A DNA stretch of 64,000 nucleotides, taken from NCBI GenBank assembly GCA_027485675.1, contig JAIXQP010000052.1:1-64000 (forward strand). The letters run 5' to 3'. This stretch comes from Terriglobales bacterium. GTDB lineage: Bacteria > Acidobacteriota > Terriglobia > Bryobacterales > Bryobacteraceae. Position numbers and translations under genes: made by a program. Shown piece after piece: positions 26,119 to 34,070 of the stretch (position 1 is the first letter of the stretch; the number at the start of each line of letters is the position of its first letter). The notes beneath the pieces were generated by a model. The model was not told the origin of the DNA. It saw nothing but the letters and a program-made list of their open reading frames with translations, and did no database searches.

Positions 26119-28431
26119 TTGGAAACTCCCTCATTCTACCTGTCCGACCGCGAGGTGCTCGAACGCATTCAGCGCCTCCCCCACAGCCGCGCCAGTTTCA
26201 AATACCTGGTCCGCGAACTCTCCGCCCGCGGCGAACAGCGCGAAGCCCTCGAACAGACCCTCCTCCGCCTCACGAGCAAAGGCGAACTCATCGAATTCCG
26301 CACCGGCCAGTACGTCGCCGCCAAAGGCAGCCGCGAGTTCGCCACCGGCCGCCTCAACATGCATCGCGACGGCTACGGCTTCGTCACCCCCGCCCACAAA
26401 ATCGACGGCCTCATCGGCGATATCTTCATCCCCGCCAAGCACGCCGCCGCCGCCATGCACGGCGACCGCGTTCTCGTGCAAATCGGCTTCATCGGCCGCG
26501 ATGGCAAAGCCGACGGCGAAATCCTGCAAGTCCTCAGCCGCGCCCATGCCACCGTCGTCGGCGAGTTCCGCGTCCGCCAACGCGGCAACTGGGTCAAGCC
26601 CCACGACGACCGCATCCATCAGTGGCTCTTCATCCCCGATGGCTACGAAATCCCCCGCTCCGCGGCCGCCGACCGCACCGGCCCCGCCCTCCGCGAATAC
26701 CGCACCGCCGAAGACTTGAACGGCGCCATCGTCGACGTCGAAGTCCTCGAGTTCCCCACCGAAAACGAAGATGGCATCGGCCGCGTCATCGAAGTCCTCG
26801 GCCGCGAAGGCGACTTCGGCCTCGATGTCGAAATCACCATCCGCAAGCACCACCTGCCCCACACCTTCCCCGACTCCGTCCTCGCCCAGGCCCGCGCCAT
26901 CCCCGCCGAAATCCCCGCCGACGAAATCGCCCGCCGCCGCGACTACCGCCATCTCCCCATCGTCACCATCGACGGCGAAACCGCCCGCGACTTCGACGAC
27001 GCTATCTACGTCGAACCCCTCCCCAACGGCCACTGGAAGCTCGATGTCCACATCGCCGACGTCAGCCACTACGTCCAGCCCGGCAGCCCCATCGACAAGG
27101 AAGCCATCTTCCGCGGCACCAGCGTCTACTTCCCGGACCGCGCCGTCCCCATGCTCCCCCACGAGCTCTCGACCAACCTCTGCTCCCTCGTCCCCCATCA
27201 GGACCGCCTCGTCCTCTCTGCCGAACTCGAACTCGACCGCACCGGCGACGTCGTTGCCCAAACCTTCCACCGCGGCGTCATCCGCTCCGCCGCCCGCATG
27301 ACCTACACCGCCGTCCACAAAATACTCGATGGCGACGAAGCCGAACGCACCCAGTACGCCACCCTCGTCCCCCACTTCGAGAACATGCGCGAACTCGCGC
27401 TCGTCCTCAACCGCAAGCGCGTCAAACGCGGCTCCATCGACTTCGACCTCCCCGAGCCCCTAATCGAATTCGACGAACACGGCTTCATGGTCGGCGTCAC
27501 CCGCGCCCCCCGCAACATCGCCCATCGCCTCATCGAAGAGTTCATGCTCGCCGCCAACGAAGCCGTCGCCGCACACATCGAAGCCGCCGGCCTCCCCGGC
27601 ATCTACCGCATCCACGAAACCCCTGATTTCAAGAAGGTCTCCGAGTTTGAAGAGGTCGCCGCCCAGTTCGGCTACTCCCTCGGCTTCGCCGCCCTGCCCG
27701 TCAAGAAGCACAAGGTCGTCGATCGCCGCCGCGACGGCCGCAAGGAACGCCGCGACCTCGTCCTTGCCGACGAGCGCATCCAAGTCACCTCCCGCGCCTA
27801 TCAAAAACTCATCGCCAAACTCGAAGGCACCGCCGAAGAGCGCATCCTCAGCTTCCTCATGCTGCGCTCGCTCAAACAGGCCCGTTACTCCCACGAAAAC
27901 GTCGGCCACTTCGCCCTCGCCGCCGGGACCTACACGCACTTCACCTCGCCCATCCGCCGCTACCCCGACCTCATGATCCATCGCATCCTCGGCGGCATTT
28001 TCGACGGCCAGGGCGCCCTCTGGACCGAAGCGCAACTCGAAGAGATCGCCAACGACTGCTCCTTCACCGAACGCCGCGCCGCCGAAGCCGAACGCGAACT
28101 CGTCGAATGGAAGAAGGTGCAGTTCATGATCGACCGGGTCGGCGACGAGTTCGATGGCGTCATCATCTCCGTCACCAAATACGGCATGTTCGTCGAACTC
28201 ACCGACCTCTTCATCGAAGGCCTCCTCCCCATCGACGCCCTCCCCGGCGAACGCTTCCGCTTCATCGAAGGCGCCCGCCGCCTCATCGGCGAAAAGACCC
28301 GCCGCGAGTTCTCCATCGGCGATCCCATCCGCGTCGTCCTCGACCGCGTCGACGGCGTCGAACGCCGCCTCACCTTCAGCCTCTGGGAGCACCGCCCCCC
28401 CAAAGCCAAAAAGAAAAAGAAGAAGTACTAA
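26119..28431 (+). CDS. rnr: Ribonuclease R
   Basis: 770 residues with the 3'-5' exoribonuclease layout: an N-terminal winged helix (about 1-70), cold-shock domains (about 75-240), the RNB catalytic domain with the Asp cluster ARDFDDAIYVE (about 289-299) and HIADVSHYV, GTYTHFTSPIRRYPDLM (about 610), a C-terminal S1 domain (DEFDGVIISVTKYGMFVEL) and a Lys-rich tail ending KKKKKKY. It degrades structured RNA. A TTG at 26119 is only 5 bases from the divergent adenosine-kinase start; a GTG at 26152 is the next candidate. Without room for a ribosome site, the true start is uncertain by about 11 codons. Confidence 0.92.
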   Translation: METPSFYLSDREVLERIQRLPHSRASFKYLVRELSARGEQREALEQTLLRLTSKGELIEFRTGQYVAAKGSREFATGRLNMHRDGYGFVTPAHKIDGLIGDIFIPAKHAAAAMHGDRVLVQIGFIGRDGKADGEILQVLSRAHATVVGEFRVRQRGNWVKPHDDRIHQWLFIPDGYEIPRSAAADRTGPALREYRTAEDLNGAIVDVEVLEFPTENEDGIGRVIEVLGREGDFGLDVEITIRKHHLPHTFPDSVLAQARAIPAEIPADEIARRRDYRHLPIVTIDGETARDFDDAIYVEPLPNGHWKLDVHIADVSHYVQPGSPIDKEAIFRGTSVYFPDRAVPMLPHELSTNLCSLVPHQDRLVLSAELELDRTGDVVAQTFHRGVIRSAARMTYTAVHKILDGDEAERTQYATLVPHFENMRELALVLNRKRVKRGSIDFDLPEPLIEFDEHGFMVGVTRAPRNIAHRLIEEFMLAANEAVAAHIEAAGLPGIYRIHETPDFKKVSEFEEVAAQFGYSLGFAALPVKKHKVVDRRRDGRKERRDLVLADERIQVTSRAYQKLIAKLEGTAEERILSFLMLRSLKQARYSHENVGHFALAAGTYTHFTSPIRRYPDLMIHRILGGIFDGQGALWTEAQLEEIANDCSFTERRAAEAERELVEWKKVQFMIDRVGDEFDGVIISVTKYGMFVELTDLFIEGLLPIDALPGERFRFIEGARRLIGEKTRREFSIGDPIRVVLDRVDGVERRLTFSLWEHRPPKAKKKKKKY

Positions 28432-28778
28432 GCCCGCAGCAACGCCTTCACCGCATCGGCGCACAGCACCGCTACGTGCTTCGATTCGTTCGGCAACCCG
28501 CCCAACGCCTCTTCAATCACCGCCGTCGTAAACCCGCCCACCTCGGCCCGCGACCGCCCCGTCACCCACTCCGCCAGCGCGGACCCCGCCGCAATCGACG
28601 CCGTGCAGCCCCGCGTCTTAAACGCCGCCTCCCGCGCCACGTCCTCCTCCCACAAAACCGACAGCTGCAGAATGTCCCCGCAGATCGGATTCTCCACCCG
28701 CACCGTCACCGCCGGCGCCGCCAACTCCCCCACAAAACGCGGCGATTGAAAGTGGTCGAGGAGTTGGGCGCTATACAT
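28428..28778 (-). CDS. IscU/NifU-like iron-sulfur scaffold paralogue
   Basis: 116 residues, shorter than IscU. The three scaffold cysteines are kept: PICGD (about 33), KTRGCTASIAAGSALAEW (about 59) and VAVLCADAVKALL (about 105). The LPPVK motif that binds HscA, present in the IscU at 48879, is absent, so this copy may work independently of HscA/HscB. Its 3' end overlaps that of rnr by 4 bases (convergent). The next gene upstream is divergent, so it is probably monocistronic. Confidence 0.8.
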   Translation of the reverse strand: MYSAQLLDHFQSPRFVGELAAPAVTVRVENPICGDILQLSVLWEEDVAREAAFKTRGCTASIAAGSALAEWVTGRSRAEVGGFTTAVIEEALGGLPNESKHVAVLCADAVKALLRA

Positions 28779-28809
28779 GAGATACTCTTAAGGTCTTTCC
28801 CTAAGTGTA

Positions 28810-29826
28810 ATGCGCATCGATCCGCAGAGCGTGCACGCGCCCGAGATCGGCCCCGTGTGGCTGAACTCCCCCCCGTTGACCCTCCGTCAGTTCCGGGGCC
28901 GCATCGTGCTGCTCGACTTCTGGGACTTCACCTGCGTCAACTGCCTGCGGACCCTCCCCTACATCACCGCCTGGCATCGCCGCTATGAACCCCTCGGCGT
29001 CCAGGTCCTCGGCATCCACGCCCCGGAGTTCTATTTCTCCCGCGCCCCCCAAGTCGTGGAACGCGCCCTCGCCGAACTCGGCATCGACTACCCCGTCATG
29101 CTCGACAACGACTACACCGTCTGGAAGCTCTTCGCCAACCGCTACTGGCCCACCAAGTACCTCATCGATGGCGAAGGCTACATGCGCTACGCCCACTTCG
29201 GCGAAGGCGCCTACACCGAAACCGAAGAAGCCATTCAAGAACTCCTCCGCGAGCAGAATCCCAACCTCGTCCTGCCCCCCACTCTCCCTCTCGTTCGCGC
29301 CCTCGATGAACCCGGCGCCCTCGCCTTCTGCCCCCAACCCAGCCCCGAAATCTACCTCGGCTATCAGCGCGGCCGCCTCGCCAACCCCGAAGGCTTCCGC
29401 GAAGACCAGCTCGAACGCTACAGCCTCGGCGCCGGACCCCAAGCCGACACCCCCGAACTCGCCGGCCTCTGGAACTCGCTCCCCGATTGCCTCACCGTCG
29501 GCTCCCGCGACCAGTCGGACCCCTCCCGCCTCTGTCTGTTATACTCGGCAGCCGAAGTGAACCTCGTCCTCTGCCCGTCCATGTCGCAGCCGCAGGGTCG
29601 TATCGATATCACCGAAAATGGCGCCCCGATCCGGCCCGAAGCCCGCGGCGCCGATATCCGTCTCGACGCCAACGGCCAGACCTTCCTCCTCGTCGACCGG
29701 CCCCGCATGTACCGCGTCGTCAACCGCCCCGCCTTCGAAACCGCGCTCCTCGAACTCCGCTCCACCACCACCGGCCTCCAGATGTTCGCCTTCACCTTTG
29801 GCAGTTGTCTCGAGGGCCGCGCATGA
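28810..29826 (+). CDS. Thioredoxin-fold protein with CVNC motif
   Basis: 338 residues. The N-terminal 150 residues are a TlpA/redoxin domain with the active site DFWDFTCVNCLRTLPY (Cys42, Cys45). It lacks a signal peptide in the chosen frame. Residues about 160-338 form a second beta-rich domain of the type seen in the C-terminus of DipZ-like proteins (QTFLLVDRPRMYRVV, LQMFAFTFGSC). It may reduce disulfides or sense redox. The start at 28810 is 31 bases from the divergent IscU-like gene. A Nudix gene overlaps its stop by ATGA. Confidence 0.75.
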   Translation: MRIDPQSVHAPEIGPVWLNSPPLTLRQFRGRIVLLDFWDFTCVNCLRTLPYITAWHRRYEPLGVQVLGIHAPEFYFSRAPQVVERALAELGIDYPVMLDNDYTVWKLFANRYWPTKYLIDGEGYMRYAHFGEGAYTETEEAIQELLREQNPNLVLPPTLPLVRALDEPGALAFCPQPSPEIYLGYQRGRLANPEGFREDQLERYSLGAGPQADTPELAGLWNSLPDCLTVGSRDQSDPSRLCLLYSAAEVNLVLCPSMSQPQGRIDITENGAPIRPEARGADIRLDANGQTFLLVDRPRMYRVVNRPAFETALLELRSTTTGLQMFAFTFGSCLEGRA

Positions 29827-30251
29827 AACCCCGCAACGAAATCCGCGTCGTCGCCGCCGTCATCGAACGGGCAGACCGGCAAGTCCTCATCTGCCAGCGC
29901 AAAAGCACGGACCGTCACGCCCTCAAGTGGGAGTTCCCCGGCGGCAAAGTGGAGCCCGAAGAAGAGCCCCGCGAAGCCCTCCGCCGCGAGTTGCAGGAAG
30001 AGCTCGATATCACCGCCGACATAGGCGAAGAGATCAGCCGCTACGAGTTCCAATACTCCGGCCGCACCCCGATTCTGCTGATCTTCTTCCGCGTCACCGC
30101 CTTCACCGGCGAACTCCGCAACCGAATCTTTGAGCAGATGGTCTGGGAAAGCCCCGCCAAGCTGCCGTCCTATGATTTCCTCGATGGCGACGTCGATTTC
30201 GTCCGCCGCCTCGCCCGCGGCCACGCCCGCTCAGCCGCGAACGGCTCCTAG
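29823..30251 (+). CDS. Nudix hydrolase, MutT-like
   Basis: 142 residues from ATG 29823, overlapping the previous TGA. The Nudix box is present: GGKVEPEEEPREALRRELQ followed by EELDI; only the last Gly of the consensus is changed to Asp. The size and the N-terminal VVAAVIERADRQVLICQR fit MutT-type hydrolases of oxidised nucleotides. Coupling with a thioredoxin-like gene suggests an oxidative-damage context (inference). Its last 21 bases overlap the convergent pyruvyltransferase gene. Confidence 0.85.
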   Translation: MKPRNEIRVVAAVIERADRQVLICQRKSTDRHALKWEFPGGKVEPEEEPREALRRELQEELDITADIGEEISRYEFQYSGRTPILLIFFRVTAFTGELRNRIFEQMVWESPAKLPSYDFLDGDVDFVRRLARGHARSAANGS

Positions 30252-31454
30252 GCCCAGCGTCTTCCGCATCACCGCAAACGCCGCCGCCGTCTTCGCCTCC
30301 ACCTGCTGCATGCCCTGCTCCCGGTAGCGCTGCGCCCCGGCGTAGTCCTTGTGCACGGCCAACAGCGCATCGCCCATCTCGGCCGCCGAGGTCTTGTTCA
30401 AATCGAACGCCCACTTCCCCATCCCGAAGTCGGCGAACATCTGCGCCTTTTTCCCGAACGCATAGTCGTAGCAGTGCAGGCACGGCAACCCGTTGGCCAG
30501 CGCCATCAGGTTCAAGTGCGGCTCCATGTTGAACATCGTGCGAGAAGCCAGCGCCACGCTTAGCGCCTCATCCGGCAGCCAGAACGTCTCCCGCAGCTTC
30601 ACCTTCGCCTTCACGTCCGCCGGCAGCGGATTGAGCAGCGCCTCTTTGTTCAGCGCCATCTCCCGGTCGTCCTCCGGCGCCAGCAGCACCGGCAGGCCCG
30701 TCTCCCGGATCCAGCGTTCCATCACCGCCCGCATCCGCGCGCAGTGCTCAGGCCCGCGGTCCTTCACGCTCGGCCGCGTCAACACGGCGTAGTGGCCAAT
30801 CGACATCAGAAATTTGCCCGGCTCGAGGCCCGCGCTCTGCAGGTAAGCCTTGGCCCGCGCGTCATCCCGCTGGCGGAACTGCAGGGCGATATCCGGCGCA
30901 AAGTCCATGGCCGGCGGCTTCACCCCCGCGCCCCGTAGCACGTCCAGCGAAATCGTATCCCGCGCATAAACGAACGAAGCCTCGCTCAACACCCGCCGCA
31001 CCACCATCGGGCTTGGCTCGGCAAACGCGTCGAACGTCTGCGCGTAAATCCCGTACGGCTTGCCCAACTCCTTGGCCCGGTACAGCGGCAGCAGCGCCCC
31101 CATCACCGCATCCCAACTCGTCGCCTGCTGATACACAAACCCGTAGTTGATCACCATCCCCGAGTTGTAGAGAAACAGGTCCATCTCCTCAAACGCCTGC
31201 TTCACCGGCGCATCGCCAATCGCCCCGTTCACCTCGCGGAAGTTCGGAAAATCGCGCCGGATCATTCGCCGCACATCGTCGTTGGCGTTCTTCACCCAGC
31301 ACGTCACGTCCGCCTCGGGGACATACCGCCGCAGCGCCGTCAGCATCGCCGGGGTGAAGCACACGTCACCGATGTTGCGCGTCTGCCACCCTGTGCACAA
31401 CACAATCCGGGGCCGCTTTTGTAGCAGCGCAAGCAATAACGAACGGCGCGTCAT
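30231..31454 (-). CDS. Polysaccharide pyruvyl transferase family protein
   Basis: 407 residues. RPRIVLCTGWQTRNIGDVCF at the N-terminus, EMDLFLYNSGMVINYGFVY in the middle and the C-terminal LPCLHCYDYAFGKKAQMFADF fit the CsaB/WcaK-type fold (PF04230). Such enzymes add pyruvate ketals to surface polysaccharides. The N-terminus begins TRRSLLLALLQ, short and not clearly a signal. The start overlaps the stop of the secreted protein gene upstream by 4 bases. Confidence 0.8.
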   Translation of the reverse strand: MTRRSLLLALLQKRPRIVLCTGWQTRNIGDVCFTPAMLTALRRYVPEADVTCWVKNANDDVRRMIRRDFPNFREVNGAIGDAPVKQAFEEMDLFLYNSGMVINYGFVYQQATSWDAVMGALLPLYRAKELGKPYGIYAQTFDAFAEPSPMVVRRVLSEASFVYARDTISLDVLRGAGVKPPAMDFAPDIALQFRQRDDARAKAYLQSAGLEPGKFLMSIGHYAVLTRPSVKDRGPEHCARMRAVMERWIRETGLPVLLAPEDDREMALNKEALLNPLPADVKAKVKLRETFWLPDEALSVALASRTMFNMEPHLNLMALANGLPCLHCYDYAFGKKAQMFADFGMGKWAFDLNKTSAAEMGDALLAVHKDYAGAQRYREQGMQQVEAKTAAAFAVMRKTLGLGAVRG

Positions 31455-32056
31455 TCCCGCATTCTAAACGAAAGGCCCCGCTCCCGGTTGAACCGCTCGG
31501 AAGACTCTTTGTCCACTTGCGCCAACGCCACGCTGGCCACTTTGTGGTCGGGCTTCACATAGTGCAGCGTGTCCCCTTCGTACCAGTAGGCCACGGCCTG
31601 CACCAGCGTCCCGTCCTTCAACGCGATCAGCGTCACGGACGCCGACGACTTCTTCGCCTCGACGGCCTCGTAGGGCTTGCTCTCGGCAAAGTACTCGCGC
31701 ATCACCGGCTTGGCCGTATCCGGTACATAGTTCGGATTGTTCATCACGACGGGAGCGTGCTGCTGCACCACCGTCATCGGCGCCGGCGCCTGCGGCTGCA
31801 CCCAGTAAATCGGTTGCTGCTGCTGCACCACCGGCGGAAACCAGATCGGCGCGGCGATCGGATAGTACGGCCGCACCCCGCGCGGCGGCGCCAAACGCAG
31901 CGGCCGGCCCGCCACGGAAGCCGCCAACCCCGTCCCATGGTTCTGCACCGGGGGCGGCAACACAGCGGGCGACCCCGTCGAATGCTGCGGAAACCGGGGC
32001 ATCTGCGCCCATAGAGCTGCCGTCATCGCCAATCCCATCAGCCAAGCAGTCCGCAT
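31451..32056 (-). CDS. Unknown secreted Pro/Gln-rich protein
   Basis: 201 residues with a clear signal peptide (RTAWLMGLAMTAALWAQ). A Pro/Gln/Val-rich linker (about 20-110, with runs such as PVVQQQQPIYWVQPQ) precedes a C-terminal domain of about 80 residues with SASVTLIALKDGTLVQAVAYW and EGDTLHYVKPDHKVASVAL, resembling small beta-rich domains of Acidobacterial secreted proteins. No enzymatic motif is visible. It is translationally coupled to the pyruvyltransferase gene, so it may be part of the cell surface. Confidence 0.7.
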   Translation of the reverse strand: MRTAWLMGLAMTAALWAQMPRFPQHSTGSPAVLPPPVQNHGTGLAASVAGRPLRLAPPRGVRPYYPIAAPIWFPPVVQQQQPIYWVQPQAPAPMTVVQQHAPVVMNNPNYVPDTAKPVMREYFAESKPYEAVEAKKSSASVTLIALKDGTLVQAVAYWYEGDTLHYVKPDHKVASVALAQVDKESSERFNRERGLSFRMRE

Positions 32057-32159
32057 GCCTTCAGCCTACACCCGCCGCTCCTGCCCTTCAACCGCCCTGA
32101 GCTTTTCTCAAGTAAACTTGCGCTTATCTGAAAGACCGATTCTCCCTCTCCGGTGGTCT

Positions 32160-34064
32160 ATGTTCCGCTTCCCTGCTCTGCTCCTGATTGCCTCCTTGCC
32201 CGTGCTCTCGCAAGACCTCTTCACGGCCCTGCGCCAGAACCAACTCGACCTCCTCCGCCAGGCCTCCCCGGAAGCCATCAACGCCCCCGGCCGCTTCGGC
32301 CTCACCCCGCTCCACTACGCCGCCGCCTTCGGCAGCCTCGAAGCGATGGAAACCCTCGTCGCCCGCGGCGCCCAAGTTAACGCCAAAGACTCCCGCGACG
32401 CCACCCCGCTGCACTACGCCGCCTGGCATCCGGACCGCGTGCGGTTCCTCCTCCGTCATGGCGCCACCCTCGACGCCCCCTCCAAGCAAAAACGAACCCC
32501 CCTCCTCGTCGCCGCCAGCAGCCCCGCCGGCTCGGCGTCCCTCCCGGTCTTTCTCGAGCGCGGCGCCAACCCCAAGGCCCGCGACGTCCGCGGCTTCAAT
32601 CTCCTCCTGCCCGCCGCCTTTGCCGATCCCGCCCCCCTGCTCCAACAGGGCTTCACCGTCGCCGAAGGCGCCGATGGCGCCGGCTTCACCCCTCTCCAAC
32701 TCGCCGCCCTCGCCAACAACCTCTCCGCCGCCAAAACCCTGCTCGCGAACGGCGCCGACCCGAACGCCGCCAACACCGTCGGCGGCCGCGTCAAGCACGG
32801 CGACATCGCCCTCAAAGGCATCTCTCCGCTGATGCTCGCCAGTGCCGCCGCCTACCCCCAAATGGTGCAGCTCCTGCTCGACGCCGGCGCCAACCCCAAC
32901 CAACAGGACGTCCGCGGCATGTCCGCCCTCATGTTCGCCCTCTCCGCCGAAAACCCCCGCGTCGAATCCGCCCGGCTCCTCCTCGCCCGCGGCGCCCAGC
33001 TCGACCTCAAGATGACCTCCGGCGATACCGCCGCCGACTGGGCCCACCGCTCCCAACACCCTGCCGCCCTCGCCCTCGTCCGGAACGCTCCCCGCGGCGC
33101 CGCCCCGCCCGTCGTCCCGCCGCCGCCCTCCCCCGCCCCCAACCCCCAGGCCGCGGCCACCCGCGCTCTCAGCCTGCTTGACCAATCCACCCGCACCTTC
33201 TTCGCCCAGTCCGGCTGCGGCGCCTGCCACAGCCATGTCGCCTCTGCCCTCGCCTTCCAGTCCGCCCAAGCCGCCCGTCTCCCGGTCAACGAGGCTCGCC
33301 ATCGCCAGCTCGGCCGCGAAATCGCCGCCACCATGGCCCCCCAGGTGCCGTCCATCCTCCAAGGCTTCGACTTCGGCGGTGTCAGCGATACCGCCATGAA
33401 CTATCTCATCGGCATGGCCGCCGCCCACTACCCCGCCGACCTCCTCACCGATACCCTGGTCCACTACGTCGCTCTCGCCCAACTCCCCAACGGCTCCTGG
33501 AACCAAACCGCCGGCATCCCCCGGCCCCCCTCGGAAGAGTCCGTCATCGGCCGCACCGCCTGGGCCGTCCGCGCTCTCCGCGCCTACCCCCTCCCCGGCC
33601 GCCAGGCCGAACTCGACGCCCGCATCGCGAAAGCCCGCGCCTACCTCCTCGCCGCCCAACCCGCCACCCCCTACGAACACGCCGAAAAGCTCCTCGGCCT
33701 CCACTGGTCCGGCGCCCCCCGCGCCGCCATCGAGGCCGCCGCCAAGTCCCTCCGCGCCCAACAACGCAAAGACGGCGGCTTCGCTCAAAACGCCCATCTG
33801 GCCTCCGATGCCTACGCCACCGGCTTCGCCCTCTGGGCCCTCTACGAATCGGGCACCCTTCCGCCCAAGAGCCCCGCCTATCAGAAGGGCGCGGCCTATC
33901 TCCTCCGCACCCAGCGCGCCGACGGCTCCTGGCATGTCGCCAGCCGCTCGCCCAAGTTCCAGCCCTACTTCGACGGCGGCTTCCCCTACGGCCACGACCA
34001 ATGGATCTCCGCCCACGCCACCGCCTACGCGGCCATGGCCCTGGCCCCTGTCCCCAAACTATAA
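32160..34064 (+). CDS. Exported ankyrin-repeat, CxxCH and squalene-cyclase-like fusion protein
   Basis: 634 residues from ATG 32160; an extension to 32055 has no signal-like sequence. A signal peptide covers residues 1-18. Ankyrin repeats span about 20-310 (GLTPLHYAAAFGSLEAMETL, ATPLHYAAWHPDRVRFLL and others). A Pro-rich linker follows, then a single c-type haem motif CGACH at 353-357. The rest (about 365-634) is an alpha/alpha barrel like squalene-hopene cyclase or terpenoid cyclases, with QW-like segments (LPNGSWNQTAG, QRADGSWHVASR, QRKDGGFAQNAHL). It lacks the DxDD motif in the visible sequence, so cyclase activity is not supported. Function unknown. Confidence 0.8.
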   Translation: MFRFPALLLIASLPVLSQDLFTALRQNQLDLLRQASPEAINAPGRFGLTPLHYAAAFGSLEAMETLVARGAQVNAKDSRDATPLHYAAWHPDRVRFLLRHGATLDAPSKQKRTPLLVAASSPAGSASLPVFLERGANPKARDVRGFNLLLPAAFADPAPLLQQGFTVAEGADGAGFTPLQLAALANNLSAAKTLLANGADPNAANTVGGRVKHGDIALKGISPLMLASAAAYPQMVQLLLDAGANPNQQDVRGMSALMFALSAENPRVESARLLLARGAQLDLKMTSGDTAADWAHRSQHPAALALVRNAPRGAAPPVVPPPPSPAPNPQAAATRALSLLDQSTRTFFAQSGCGACHSHVASALAFQSAQAARLPVNEARHRQLGREIAATMAPQVPSILQGFDFGGVSDTAMNYLIGMAAAHYPADLLTDTLVHYVALAQLPNGSWNQTAGIPRPPSEESVIGRTAWAVRALRAYPLPGRQAELDARIAKARAYLLAAQPATPYEHAEKLLGLHWSGAPRAAIEAAAKSLRAQQRKDGGFAQNAHLASDAYATGFALWALYESGTLPPKSPAYQKGAAYLLRTQRADGSWHVASRSPKFQPYFDGGFPYGHDQWISAHATAYAAMALAPVPKL

Positions 34065-34065
34065 T
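34060..34065 (+). promoter_or_regulatory. Consensus -10 TATAAT overlapping the ankyrin gene stop
   Basis: A perfect TATAAT spans the stop codon of the ankyrin gene and ends five bases before the ATG of the molybdopterin oxidoreductase (34071). If used, it yields a leaderless mRNA. No good -35 is seen. Confidence 0.4.
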
Positions 34066-34070
34066 AGGCC

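Noticed and set aside
26131-27375. A 414-codon frame antisense to RNase R
   Set aside because: The opposite strand encodes an unmistakable RNase R; this frame has no domain.
32124-34016. A 630-codon frame antisense to the ankyrin protein
   Set aside because: Same cause: the composition is nearly all Gly, Ala, Val and Glu, mirrors the opposite strand, and has no recognisable fold.
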